A stretch of DNA of 64,000 nt from Bacteroidales bacterium UBA2287 (GTDB lineage: Bacteria > Bacteroidota > Bacteroidia > Bacteroidales > Tenuifilaceae): NCBI GenBank assembly GCA_002345675.1, contig DDWL01000066.1, forward strand, positions 37,189 to 101,188, written 5' to 3'. Position numbers and translations under genes: made by a program. Positions 50,412 through 59,736 of this stretch are shown piece after piece; position 1 is the stretch's first letter; each line of letters starts with the position of its first letter. The notes below the pieces were generated by a model. That model worked only from the letters and a program-made list of their open reading frames with translations, had not been told where the DNA came from and did not search any database.

Positions 50412-52166
50412 TTACGAAGACTTCAAAAGGCTTTTCATTTTTTGAATAAGCACTTCAATTTGAAAGGGCTTGCTAATATAGTCGTCCATCCCAGCCGATA
50501 GGCACTCTTCTTTATCGCCCAAAAGGGCGTTTGCTGTAATGGCAATTATGGGAGTATGTGAGTTGGAACTAGCTTCAATTTCCCTTATTTTTTTAGTGGT
50601 TACAATGCCATTCATTATGGGCATTTGAATGTCCATAAGAATTAAATCGAACCTGCTGACGCCAAATTTATCGAGAGCTTCTTTGCCATTGTTGGCAATT
50701 TCAATGTTCTTAACTAATTTTTTTAAACTAAGAACAACAATTTTCTGGTTAATAAGATTGTCTTCAACTAACAAAATGTTCGCATTTTCGAGGTCGACTT
50801 TCGAGTATGTTTGTTCTCTTTGAGTTTTTTCAGCAGGAGTTCCTGTTATTACTTCAACCTTTTCAAGGTCGGTTGGATCAAACTTGTTAAACGTGTATGG
50901 GAATGCAAACGATGCGTTTTCGGCAGTAAGCGAAATACTCAGCTTTCCTCCGTTGTTCTCAATTAACTTTTGAGTAATAGTTAGGTCGAGAAGTTCAATG
51001 TATATTTGAGTCGAAGCCGATGAGTATGATGTTTCGTTGGTTATGTAGTGGCTATGCTTTTCGTTTACAGGTAGTAAAATAGGGCTATTACTTTTTATGT
51101 CGAAAAGTAGCTCAACGTTCGATATTCCATCCTTTGCTTTACTAATTCGAATATCGATAATGGTTTTTCCACTACTCTTATTCTTTAGTATGTTTTCAAT
51201 AATATTAAGGAAAACCTGCTTTAACTTAACGGGATCGCCGCTTAGCATTTTTGGTGCCGATTCGTCAACTTTTAAATTGAAAACTGTACTACTCGAATTT
51301 TGAGTAGAAAAAAGTCGAATGGTGCTGCTAATTGTATTGCTTAAATTGAAAGGAATATTTAGTATGCTGCGCTCTTTAATGTCGATATCGGAAATGTTTG
51401 CCATAGAGTTAACTACGGTAACCAAATTATTTGTCGATGCCTGAATAGTGTCGAGCATATCGCGCTGCCTTTCGTCAACATTGGTTGTTTCTAAAATACT
51501 CGAAATAACCATAATGTTGTTAAGGGGAGTGCGTATTTGGTGCGAAAGATTTGCTATAAACTCCTCTTTAAGTTTTAGTTGGCTTTTATGCTCAAGTAGC
51601 TGTTTTTCTGAATCTTGAATTGCCCGTATCTTTACAATTTCGAGAAGATATGCGAACAGAAGAATTAGAATATATGCTAAAATGAAAATAAGCTTCGATA
51701 CAATGCTTGTGCTCGCGAGTTCCTCGACTGTTAGAAAAAGCACAATTGCCGAAAGCAGAAGGAATAGAATAGAAATGGTGGCTCCTCGGTTATACCCCGA
51801 AATTTGAATTGCCATAAGGGGGAAAAGTGCAATAATTAAGCTGCTTACAAGTCCTCCCGATTGGGTTGAAAGCGAAAAAAGGAAACCTAAACCAGCAACT
51901 ATAATTAAAATTCCACCATGAAATGGAATTTGTTTACGGCCAATTAGCAGTAACATGTTGATTGTTAAAACTAAGGTTGCCGATACAAAAAATGCAGTGG
52001 ATATTATTGAATCGTCGAAAAAGGCAATTGTAGCTTGGATGAAAAAGTATACTATTAAAGATAGGCTTGAAACAGTGACTGCAAGAAATCGATTGAAGGA
52101 ATCCTTGTCGTTATCGGAGACAAACTTAAACGAGAAAAAACTAATTAAATTATTGGTCAGATTCAT
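50412..52166 (-). CDS. Hybrid histidine kinase with degenerate ATPase domain and C-terminal receiver
   Basis: A 584-residue membrane protein. About six hydrophobic segments (27-180) lead into a HisKA helix with the phospho-acceptor H209 (NLSHQIRTPLNNIM). The ATPase region (about 300-420) keeps the N-box Asn (FLNIIENILKN), but the G1 box reads FDIKSNSPI instead of DxGxG, and the G2 box reads YIELLDLTITQKLIE instead of GxGLGL. The receiver domain (about 460-580) is intact, with LLVEDNLINQK, LMDIQMPIMNG and ISKPFQ. It is likely a pseudokinase or phosphatase; this is inference. Confidence 0.88.
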   Translation of the reverse strand: MNLTNNLISFFSFKFVSDNDKDSFNRFLAVTVSSLSLIVYFFIQATIAFFDDSIISTAFFVSATLVLTINMLLLIGRKQIPFHGGILIIVAGLGFLFSLSTQSGGLVSSLIIALFPLMAIQISGYNRGATISILFLLLSAIVLFLTVEELASTSIVSKLIFILAYILILLFAYLLEIVKIRAIQDSEKQLLEHKSQLKLKEEFIANLSHQIRTPLNNIMVISSILETTNVDERQRDMLDTIQASTNNLVTVVNSMANISDIDIKERSILNIPFNLSNTISSTIRLFSTQNSSSTVFNLKVDESAPKMLSGDPVKLKQVFLNIIENILKNKSSGKTIIDIRISKAKDGISNVELLFDIKSNSPILLPVNEKHSHYITNETSYSSASTQIYIELLDLTITQKLIENNGGKLSISLTAENASFAFPYTFNKFDPTDLEKVEVITGTPAEKTQREQTYSKVDLENANILLVEDNLINQKIVVLSLKKLVKNIEIANNGKEALDKFGVSRFDLILMDIQMPIMNGIVTTKKIREIEASSNSHTPIIAITANALLGDKEECLSAGMDDYISKPFQIEVLIQKMKSLLKSS

Positions 52167-52309
52167 GACCTATCTGGTTTTAAGGTTTTTACAATTAATC
52201 GAGAGCTGTTTTTTGTAAATAGTTTCCCTTCGATATTAAAGCTAAATATAGTAAAAAAAAGGAGAATAACGTTTCGAATTCCACTGTTCGCTCGAAAAAG
52301 TGAAAAAAG

Positions 52310-52945
52310 TTAGAAAAACAGGATTTTAGCAACACCAATAAGGGCAATAGCACCCAGGGCGATTATAACTCCTCCTGAAATTTTATTGACCCACCAAAGT
52401 TGCTTTAGCCTAAACTGTTTTCTAAAGTGGTTTACTGTCGATGTGAGTATATACCACCATAGTACAGCTCCAAGAGTTACACCGCTAAGGGTAATTAGCG
52501 AGAGATCCCACGTGGTTTCTTCCGAAACAACACCAAAAGATGCAAAAAGAGCGATAAATAGGAAAATGGCTAAGGGATTTGTTGATGTAATGAGCAAAAC
52601 AGAAAGGAAGTCTTCGAGCAAACTGTTCTTTTTTCTTTTATGCCTTCGAAGCTGTTTTACGGGGTTTGTGTAAAAAATTTTAACCCCCAAAAGAACGACA
52701 ATTACACCACCTACAAACTGAAATATTTCTCGTTTATCCTCAATAAATGCAATAATTATTGTCAAACTAAAGCTGGCAACTGCTGCAAAAATTGTATCCG
52801 AGGCAGCAGCCCCCATCCCACTAATAAAGCCACTAAGTCTGCTTTTGTTTAATGTACGCTGTATGCAAATAACGCCTATTGGTCCAAGGGGTATCGATGC
52901 AAAAAGTCCAATGAGAATGCCTTTAATTAAGTATTCGAGCCACAT
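52310..52945 (-). CDS. LysE family translocator
   Basis: A 211-residue membrane protein with about six hydrophobic segments. The LysE/RhtB pattern is clear: FASIPLGPIGVICIQRTL near the start, LSGFISGMGAAASDTIFA, and STNPLAIFLFIALFASFG in the middle. Such carriers export amino acids or their derivatives. It is encoded upstream of the hybrid kinase on the same strand, with a 143-base gap that shows no further feature. Confidence 0.88.
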   Translation of the reverse strand: MWLEYLIKGILIGLFASIPLGPIGVICIQRTLNKSRLSGFISGMGAAASDTIFAAVASFSLTIIIAFIEDKREIFQFVGGVIVVLLGVKIFYTNPVKQLRRHKRKKNSLLEDFLSVLLITSTNPLAIFLFIALFASFGVVSEETTWDLSLITLSGVTLGAVLWWYILTSTVNHFRKQFRLKQLWWVNKISGGVIIALGAIALIGVAKILFF

Positions 52946-53064
52946 TTAAGGGAAAACGTTTTTAAATTTATTATTCTAATGCACGCAAAGGTAATAATTG
53001 AAAAGTATTTTTATACCCGTTTTTTGAATTTTCGGCCTGTTTTAAAACAATCACTTTTCTTGTA

Positions 53065-54486
53065 TTACTTGTAATTCCTCACAAGCAGCTTAGGCTCAAG
53101 CATGTCGAGCATGGCATATCGAACTCCTTCTCGACCAAACCCTGAATTTTTTACACCGCCGTACGGCATATGGTCGACCCTAAACGTTGGAACATCGTTA
53201 ATTATTACACCTCCCACCTTTAAGTGGTTAAAGGCGAAGTTCTGCTCGTCGAGGCTGTTGGTAAAAACTCCTGCTTGCAGGCCATACTCCGAATTGTTAA
53301 TTAGCGAAATGGCCGAGGAAAATTCATCAAAGGTTTCAATACTTACAACTGGTCCAAACACTTCGAGGGCACAAACCTTCATTTGTGGCTTTGTATTGGT
53401 TAGTATGGTTGGCTCAACCATGTTCCCTGTTCTGTTCCCTCCCGAAAGTACTTTAGCTCCATCGGCAACAGCTTCGTTAATCCATTCCTCAACCCTTTCG
53501 GCATTTTGGGCATCAATCATTACCGAGAAATCGGTATTTATATCGAGTGGGTCGCCAACTTTAAGTTTTTTCGTAAGCGAAATAAATTCGCTTGTAAACA
53601 TGTCGAAAACCGACTTGTGAACGAGTATGCGCTGTGTGTGAATGCAAACCTGTCCCGAGTATGCAAATGCGCCCACTACGCACTTGGCAGCAGCAAGCGA
53701 AATGTTTGCCGATTCCGAAACTGCCACACCTGCATTTCCCCCAAGTTCGAGCACAACTCTCTTTTTTCCTGCCTGTTCTTTCATTTTCCAACCTACTTGT
53801 GGCGAACCGGTAAATGTAAGTAATGCAAATCGTGGGTCGGTTACGAGTTGGTTGCCTGCAGTTCGATCCATTGGCAAAACAGAAAATGCACCTTCAGGCA
53901 ATCCTGCTTTGTAAGCAATTCGCGCAAGCGAAAGTGCCGATAGGGGAGTGCTTCGAGCGGGCTTCAGAATTATTGGGCAACCAGCTGCAATGGCAGGAGC
54001 AACCTTATGGGCAACCAAGTTCATTGGAAAGTTAAAAGGGGCAATGCCGGCAACTATTCCTATTGGGAAATGTTTTACAATTCCCTCTTTCCCTTCGCCA
54101 GCCGGTGTCCAGTCGAGTTGTATGTATTCGGCAGGTAACCTTTTACATTCCTCGGCTGCAACGCGAAACGTTTGAATTGTTCTGTCAATTTCACCTGAAG
54201 CATACTTAAGCGGTTTTCCTGCTTCAAGGCAAAGAATTTTGGCTAGTTCTTCGCGTTCGGCTGTTAGTCCAGCCACAATTCCGAGTAAAATTTCTTGCTT
54301 TTTGTACGAGGGTATTTGAGCCATTTCGTCTTCAACAGCTTGTGCGGCAGCAATTGCCTCTTCGAGTTCCTTATTGCCAGCTAGCGAACACTTGGCAATT
54401 ATTTGGCTATTTATTGGACTAACAACTTCGTATGTTGTAGCAAGTTCGCGGAACTCTCCGCCTATGCAGGCTGGGGTGGTGTTCAT
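53065..54486 (-). CDS. NAD(P)-dependent aldehyde dehydrogenase
   Basis: A 473-residue ALDH superfamily enzyme. GIVAGIAPFNFPMNLVAHKV, KPARSTPLSALSLARIA, TFTGSPQVGWKMKEQAGKK, the general-base Glu in VVLELGGNAG and the catalytic Cys C281 in SGQVCIHTQR are present, as is EVFGPVVSIETFDEF. It oxidises an aldehyde to the acid; the sequence around it most resembles the succinate-semialdehyde or lactaldehyde group, without certainty. A TAAATTTG box lies at 54504-54511 on its strand. Confidence 0.93.
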   Translation of the reverse strand: MNTTPACIGGEFRELATTYEVVSPINSQIIAKCSLAGNKELEEAIAAAQAVEDEMAQIPSYKKQEILLGIVAGLTAEREELAKILCLEAGKPLKYASGEIDRTIQTFRVAAEECKRLPAEYIQLDWTPAGEGKEGIVKHFPIGIVAGIAPFNFPMNLVAHKVAPAIAAGCPIILKPARSTPLSALSLARIAYKAGLPEGAFSVLPMDRTAGNQLVTDPRFALLTFTGSPQVGWKMKEQAGKKRVVLELGGNAGVAVSESANISLAAAKCVVGAFAYSGQVCIHTQRILVHKSVFDMFTSEFISLTKKLKVGDPLDINTDFSVMIDAQNAERVEEWINEAVADGAKVLSGGNRTGNMVEPTILTNTKPQMKVCALEVFGPVVSIETFDEFSSAISLINNSEYGLQAGVFTNSLDEQNFAFNHLKVGGVIINDVPTFRVDHMPYGGVKNSGFGREGVRYAMLDMLEPKLLVRNYK

Positions 54487-54503
54487 ATCGTTAGTATTTA
54501 CGA

Positions 54504-54511
54504 CAAATTTA
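54504..54511 (-). promoter_or_regulatory. Putative -7 box for the aldehyde dehydrogenase gene
   Basis: The minus strand reads TAAATTTG, 17 bases before the ATG. It implies a very short leader, which is common in this phylum. The upstream element was not found. Confidence 0.35.
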
Positions 54512-54590
54512 GAAAAACTTTACACCTTTGTAAACTGCATTGCTTTATTTCCTTTTACCTTTACTGCCTATTACCATAATTTATAGCATT

Positions 54591-55820
54591 ATGAACAGTT
54601 CGAATTTTAAAAAACCGCTTCCATTTAGCCTCCTTCTATTTATTTCGCTTTTGTTTGGTTTTAGCGCAACCTCACAATCACTAGTGCTTTCCGATAGCGC
54701 CAAGGTAAGCATGCTTACTTGTTCGCCTGGCGACGAGCTATACTCGGTGTTTGGGCACAGCGCCATTCGGGTTTCCGACCCGGTTGCAAAGGTCGATATT
54801 GTGTTTAACTATGGAACGTTCGATTTTTCGGACCCAAATTTCTACTCAAATTTTGTAATGGGTAGGTTAAACTATATCCTCTCGGTGTCGTATTTTCAAA
54901 ATTTTTATTTAGGCTATGCCGAGGAGAATCGTTGGATTTACGAACAGGAACTCAATATTACAGGATCCGAAAAGCAGTTTCTACTCGATTCGTTATTTGC
55001 TAATTACAAACCCGAAAACCGTTACTACCTGTACGATTTTTTCTACGATAACTGTGCTACCCGCATTCGTAATGTTTTTGTTGAGGGAATTCCAAGGACA
55101 ATTGAGTTTAACTATAGCACTCTCGAATCCAATAAAAGTTTTAGGGAGCTGCTTATGCCTCTTTTAAAGCAGCAGCCTTGGGCACGTTTCGGAATTAATT
55201 TGGCGCTCGGCTTGCCATCCGACAGAATTGCAGAACCCTGGGACTACATGTTTTTACCAAACCACATGCTCACGGCTTTTCAAAATGCACATTTTAAGGG
55301 CGATAATTCAGTAAGCAAATTTGCAAAGGAGCCTGTTGTTTTGCTCGAAGGGAAACCCATTACGAACGAAGGGAGCCTAAACGAGCCTTTAATGGTTTTT
55401 TTAGTAATTCTTTTAGTTGCTTTAGCAATTTCCTATAGAAATTACAAAAACAAAAGTGTTTCGTACTGGTTCGACAGGATTCTGTTTGGCTCGGTAGGAG
55501 TGCTGGGAGTTGTCCTGGTTTTTCTATGGTTCTTTACCGACCATAAGGTTTTTGTGGTAAACTTCAATGTGTTATGGGCAAATCCGCTGTACTTACTTTT
55601 TATATTAATTCTATCGATACGACAACTTTCCAGTTGGACTAGGTGGTACAGCGCAATAAACTTGGCGCTGCTTGTGGTAACCCTTTTGGCTTGGCCATTA
55701 ATTCCTCAGGCTTTACCTTGGGAAGTTTATCCTTTGGTTATAGCTCTTGCGGTTCGGTTTTGGATAATCTATTTAAATAACAATACTACGCTAAATTCTG
55801 CTTCACGCAAATCCCGATAA
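54591..55820 (+). CDS. DUF4105 (Lnb N-terminal domain-like) membrane protein
   Basis: A protein of 409 residues from the ATG at 54591 (an upstream TTG at 54540 is less likely). A signal peptide (LLLFISLLFGFSATSQS) leads into a DUF4105 domain with H56 in LYSVFGHSAIRV and C155 in YDFFYDNCATRIRNVF, the His-then-Cys order of permuted papain-like enzymes. After residue 265 come four or five membrane helices. It should act in the periplasm on an unknown amide, ester or acyl substrate. Its stop codon lies inside the palindrome at 55812. Confidence 0.85.
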   Translation: MNSSNFKKPLPFSLLLFISLLFGFSATSQSLVLSDSAKVSMLTCSPGDELYSVFGHSAIRVSDPVAKVDIVFNYGTFDFSDPNFYSNFVMGRLNYILSVSYFQNFYLGYAEENRWIYEQELNITGSEKQFLLDSLFANYKPENRYYLYDFFYDNCATRIRNVFVEGIPRTIEFNYSTLESNKSFRELLMPLLKQQPWARFGINLALGLPSDRIAEPWDYMFLPNHMLTAFQNAHFKGDNSVSKFAKEPVVLLEGKPITNEGSLNEPLMVFLVILLVALAISYRNYKNKSVSYWFDRILFGSVGVLGVVLVFLWFFTDHKVFVVNFNVLWANPLYLLFILILSIRQLSSWTRWYSAINLALLVVTLLAWPLIPQALPWEVYPLVIALAVRFWIIYLNNNTTLNSASRKSR

Positions 55821-55829
55821 CTATCGGGA
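55812..55829. other. Palindrome TCCCGATAACTATCGGGA
   Basis: A perfect 8-bp stem with a two-base AC loop, covering the TAA stop of the DUF4105 gene. There is no T-run. It may be a dispersed palindromic element or a weak 3' hairpin. Confidence 0.6.
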
Positions 55830-55963
55830 GCAAAGGCGCAATGAATTGATTGTCAAATTAATATAAAACAAGATAATTACAGTAATTTGCGTTGATATTC
55901 AATTGTTTGCGATTAATTAATGAACTATTGTAAATAAAAGGAATTAGGGAAATTCTAAAAAAA

Positions 55964-56008
55964 TAACCGCAAAGTACGCAAACAATAACTCTGCGCTCTT
56001 TGCGGTTA
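55964..56008. repeat. Imperfect long inverted repeat built on AACCGCAAAG
   Basis: A 17-base arm (55964-55980) pairs with 55992-56008 with two mismatches, leaving an 11-base loop. The outer ten pairs, AACCGCAAAG / CTTTGCGGTT, are perfect. The stretch sits between the DUF4105 and DsbD genes, which converge, and could end both transcripts. The motif resembles intergenic repeats that I recall from other Bacteroidota genomes. Confidence 0.55.
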
Positions 56009-56025
56009 AAGACTAAGGGAGTCCT

Positions 56026-57993
56026 TTACTTCATATTCTTAAAAGCCTCAATCCCTTTATCGAGAAATGCTAAAAACTCATCGACGTTAGTATTAAAGTT
56101 GAAGGGTTCGGTTAAAACCTCTTCGTTATTGCCAAGTAGCACGTAGTAAGGCTGTCCGTTCATTTTAAAGCGAGAAATCTGAAAGTCCGAATTTCGCTTT
56201 CCAATTGTTGTTTTTTTCTTTCCATCAACTGCCGAAACGTACTGCTCGCTTTCGGGAAGTTCCGTGCGTTCGTCAACGTAAAGGGCTACAATTACAAACT
56301 CATTACGAAGTTTCTCGAGTACACGTGGGTCGCTCCAAACCTTCTGCTCCATAACCTTGCAGTTTGCGCATGCATGCCCAACAAAGTCGATAAAAAGCGG
56401 CTTGTTTTGCTTCTTTGCGCAAGTTAATGCCTGATTGTACTCGAAGTAACCTTCAAGCCCGTGTGGAAGATGTAGTATGTCGGCGTACTTTGGTGCTTCG
56501 CAAAGCGTACTTGGAATACTTGCCGCAGGTGCAGCATGGTTAACCTTTTCGAGGTCGAATTGCTGAGTGGTTTTCGACGGAAGAATGCCTGCCAACCCTT
56601 GAAGTTGAGCTCCAAAAAGTCCAGGAACCAAATAAATTGCAAAGGTTATCGAAGCAAGTGCAAGCATCATTCTGAAAAAGCCAACTGGCTTAGGATCGGA
56701 GTCGTGCTTAAACCTAATTTTACCAAGTAGGTACATTCCCATTAAAACGAAAATGGCAATCCAAATCGAAAGGAAAACATCGCGGGTTAAAATGTTTAGG
56801 TGGTATGCGCTGTCGACAGCCGAAAGGAATTTTAAGCTGAAGGCAAGAACAACAAATCCAAGAACAACTTTTACGGAGTTTAACCATCCGCCCGATTTTG
56901 GTAAATTCTTTAGTAACGATGGGAAAATGGCAAAAATGGTAAAGGGAATTGCAAAGGCAAGCGAAAATCCGAGCATTCCAATAATTGGTTTTGTTCCTAA
57001 TCCTGCTGCTGCTTCTACTAAAATTGCTCCTACAATTGGGCCAACGCACGAAAGGCTTACAATAACAAGGGTAAGTGCCATAAAGAATGAGCCAATAAAT
57101 CCTCCCTTTTCAGCCTTGCTGTCGGTTTTTGTCGATATGCTGCTGGGTAGCATAATTTCGAATAGGCCAAAGAACGAAGCGGCAAAAGCAAGGAAAAGCG
57201 AAAAGAATATCAGATTTGTTAGCCAGTGCGAAACTATATTGTTGGCAAAATCGGCGCCTAAGCTGGTAAGCGATACTAAAAGGCCAATCGATGTGTAAAT
57301 GGCCACAATGCTAATTCCAAATACAAAGGCATTTACAATTGCATTAAACCTATTTTTTTGCTTGTTTAAAAAGAACGAAACAGTCATTGGAATCATGGGG
57401 AAAACGCAAGGAGTTAAAAGTCCCGCCAAGCCAGCAATAAAAGCAATAAAAAAGAATCCGAGGAGAGATGAGCCATCACTTGATTTGGCAGCAGGTTGTT
57501 GCTGTGCTTCAACCTTAATTTCTGCAATTGTAGTTTCGCCAACCGTTACGGCAAAATCTTTTTCCAGAAAAATGCACTTGTCTTCGTAACACGCCTGATA
57601 CTCAATTTTTCCGCTAATATTTGTGCCTGTAACATTAGTTCCTAAGTTGACAAGTTGGACAAACTTAACGTTGTTTGCATAGTAGCTTACCTCAATGTTG
57701 AAAACATCGTCCATCACCTTTTTCAATTTACCAATCTCTTGTACTTCCTTTGTTTTGGTAAAATCGGTCGACTCGTTAAAAATGAAAACGGTTGGTAGTG
57801 GCCCACCTACAGGAAGAACGGTGGAGTATAAGTGCCAGTCCTTTTCAATTGTAGCGTTAAAAGTAATTTCGTACTGCTTGTCGCTTACTTGCTTCGAAGT
57901 TACCTGCCAGCTAACTGGATCTTCAATTTGCGCAAAGGATACCCCGCTAACCATTAGCATGTAAAACGAAATAAGGGCAAAAGTTTTTCTCAT
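56026..57993 (-). CDS. dsbD: DsbD-family protein-disulfide reductase
   Basis: A 655-residue protein with the three DsbD parts: a signal peptide and N-terminal periplasmic domain (about 20-150; contains CYEDKCIFLEKDF), a CcdA-like membrane core (about 175-460; LAGLLTPCVFPMIPMTVSFF and LVIVSLSCVGPIVGAILVEA carry the redox Cys), and a C-terminal thioredoxin domain with C542 and C545 (GHACANCKVMEQK). It carries electrons from cytoplasmic thioredoxin to periplasmic partners. It is transcribed alone, converging on the DUF4105 gene. Confidence 0.95.
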   Translation of the reverse strand: MRKTFALISFYMLMVSGVSFAQIEDPVSWQVTSKQVSDKQYEITFNATIEKDWHLYSTVLPVGGPLPTVFIFNESTDFTKTKEVQEIGKLKKVMDDVFNIEVSYYANNVKFVQLVNLGTNVTGTNISGKIEYQACYEDKCIFLEKDFAVTVGETTIAEIKVEAQQQPAAKSSDGSSLLGFFFIAFIAGLAGLLTPCVFPMIPMTVSFFLNKQKNRFNAIVNAFVFGISIVAIYTSIGLLVSLTSLGADFANNIVSHWLTNLIFFSLFLAFAASFFGLFEIMLPSSISTKTDSKAEKGGFIGSFFMALTLVIVSLSCVGPIVGAILVEAAAGLGTKPIIGMLGFSLAFAIPFTIFAIFPSLLKNLPKSGGWLNSVKVVLGFVVLAFSLKFLSAVDSAYHLNILTRDVFLSIWIAIFVLMGMYLLGKIRFKHDSDPKPVGFFRMMLALASITFAIYLVPGLFGAQLQGLAGILPSKTTQQFDLEKVNHAAPAASIPSTLCEAPKYADILHLPHGLEGYFEYNQALTCAKKQNKPLFIDFVGHACANCKVMEQKVWSDPRVLEKLRNEFVIVALYVDERTELPESEQYVSAVDGKKKTTIGKRNSDFQISRFKMNGQPYYVLLGNNEEVLTEPFNFNTNVDEFLAFLDKGIEAFKNMK

Positions 57994-58105
57994 TTTCGTA
58001 TTATTTAAAAGTTAAGTTGTTCGTTAGGAAATTGTAAACGTTTAAAGGCCTAAATGGTTCGGCCAAAAATACTAAATCCTTTTAGGTAAATGGTAAAGGG
58101 GTGGT

Positions 58106-58134
58106 AAAAAAAATCCCGCACTGAGGCGGGATTT
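58106..58134 (-). terminator. Intrinsic terminator after the RNase E/G gene
   Basis: On the minus strand AAATCCCGC and GCGGGATTT form a perfect 9-bp stem with a six-base loop, followed by a T-run (the A-run at 58106-58113 on the plus strand). It lies about 10 bases after the stop of the RNase gene. Confidence 0.9.
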
Positions 58135-58144
58135 AGGTTGGCGA

Positions 58145-59692
58145 CTATTCTATCTCGGTATCGTCTTTGTCGAAAAATTTAAAGTCGAGAAAATTATACG
58201 ACGACATGGCAACAACTTTTAAATTGCACTTATAGTGCCATGCCCATTTAAATCTCTTACTTATAAATCCTTTATGAATGTAGGCTGCAATGTAAGGGTG
58301 CACCTTTAGGATTAGTTTTTTAAAATCCTTTTCATTCACTAAAAATGCCAATTTATTTTCAATTTGCTCGTCGAAAATAAGTGTTGGACTTACTTCGCCA
58401 CTTCCTTTGCAGGTTGGGCATTTCTCCATTGTTTCGATGTGCATTTCGGGGCGTACCCGCTGACGGGTAATTTGCATTAGCCCAAATTTGCTTAAGGGAA
58501 GAATGTTATGCTTCGACTTATCGCGCGCCATCAAGTCCTTCATCTTGTCGTAAACAAGTTGGCGGTTTTCGTTTGAGTGCATGTCGATAAAGTCGACAAC
58601 AATAATTCCGCCCATATCCCTTAATCGAAGCTGACGAGCAATTTCGTCAATTGCTGCTAAATTAACTTCAAGGGCATTTGTTTCCTGGTCGGCAGCGGCT
58701 TTCGAGCGGTTTCCACTGTTAACATCGATAACGTGAAGGGCTTCGGTATGCTCAACAATAAGGTAAGCTCCGCTTTTAAACGAAACCGTTTTCCCAAACA
58801 GCGACTTAATCTGCTTGTCAATTCCAAAGTTCTCGAAAATGGGTACATTTCCCGAGAAAAGTTTTACAATCTTCTCCTTTTCAGGAGCAATGGTGTTAAT
58901 GTACTCCTTAACGTCGTTGTAAATAATTTCGTCGTTTACGTAAATATTATTGAACGAAACATTTAGCATGTCGCGCAGAATTGCCGAAGTACGCTTAAGT
59001 TCACTAACAATAAGGCCAGGAACAGTCGATGCTTTAATTTTGTCGAAAGTGGCATCCCACTTTTTAATAAGGTTGCGCAGCTCGGCATCGAGTATGGCAA
59101 CTTTTTTTCCTTCAGCAGCAGTACGAACAATTACCCCAAAATTTTTGGGCATAATGCTCTCCATTAATCTTTTTAAGCGTTTCTTTTCTTCAACCGAAGA
59201 GATTTTTTGGGAAATCGAAACCTTGTCGGAGAAAGGAAGGAGAACTATGTTTCGGCCAGCAATCGATATTTCGGCACTAAGCCTTGGCCCTTTTGTCGAA
59301 ATTGGTTCCTTGGCAATTTGAACCAGAATGGTTTGCCCGGGAGTTAGTATGGAGCTAATTAGCCCATCTTTTTCAATTTCGGGTTCGAGCTTAATTTTCG
59401 AAATGGGGTGCGGCCGACCCTTTTTTGAAAGGGCAAGTTGAAGGTACTTGTTGAACGATTGAAACTGAGGCCCAAGGTCGAGGTAGTGAAGGAATGCATC
59501 CTTTTCGTAACCTACATCGACAAATGCCGCGTTGAGCCCCGGCATAATTTTTTTAACCTTACCAAGGTAGATGTCGCCAACCGAGAACTGTACGTTGCTT
59601 TTTTCCTTGTTAAGCTCCACTAACTGCTTGTTCTCAAGGAGTGCAATGGCAACTTCAGATGCTCGTACATCGATAATAAACTCGGTATTCAC
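58145..59692 (-). CDS. rng: Rne/Rng family ribonuclease
   Basis: A 515-residue enzyme of the RNase G length, without the long scaffold tail of RNase E. It has an S1 domain near the N terminus (VGDIYLGKVKKIMPGLNAAF), the catalytic Asp motifs LHVIDVNSGNR and GIIVVDFIDMHS, and the zinc link C425-P-T-C428. It cuts single-stranded AU-rich RNA and matures rRNA. The start is GTG. The 5' region holds a strong hairpin at 59737-59770, and a basic microprotein gene lies just upstream. Confidence 0.95.
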   Translation of the reverse strand: MNTEFIIDVRASEVAIALLENKQLVELNKEKSNVQFSVGDIYLGKVKKIMPGLNAAFVDVGYEKDAFLHYLDLGPQFQSFNKYLQLALSKKGRPHPISKIKLEPEIEKDGLISSILTPGQTILVQIAKEPISTKGPRLSAEISIAGRNIVLLPFSDKVSISQKISSVEEKKRLKRLMESIMPKNFGVIVRTAAEGKKVAILDAELRNLIKKWDATFDKIKASTVPGLIVSELKRTSAILRDMLNVSFNNIYVNDEIIYNDVKEYINTIAPEKEKIVKLFSGNVPIFENFGIDKQIKSLFGKTVSFKSGAYLIVEHTEALHVIDVNSGNRSKAAADQETNALEVNLAAIDEIARQLRLRDMGGIIVVDFIDMHSNENRQLVYDKMKDLMARDKSKHNILPLSKFGLMQITRQRVRPEMHIETMEKCPTCKGSGEVSPTLIFDEQIENKLAFLVNEKDFKKLILKVHPYIAAYIHKGFISKRFKWAWHYKCNLKVVAMSSYNFLDFKFFDKDDTEIE

Positions 59693-59736
59693 TTAACTAA
59701 AATTTAAGAGTTAACGGTAAGGTAGTATTAAACACA

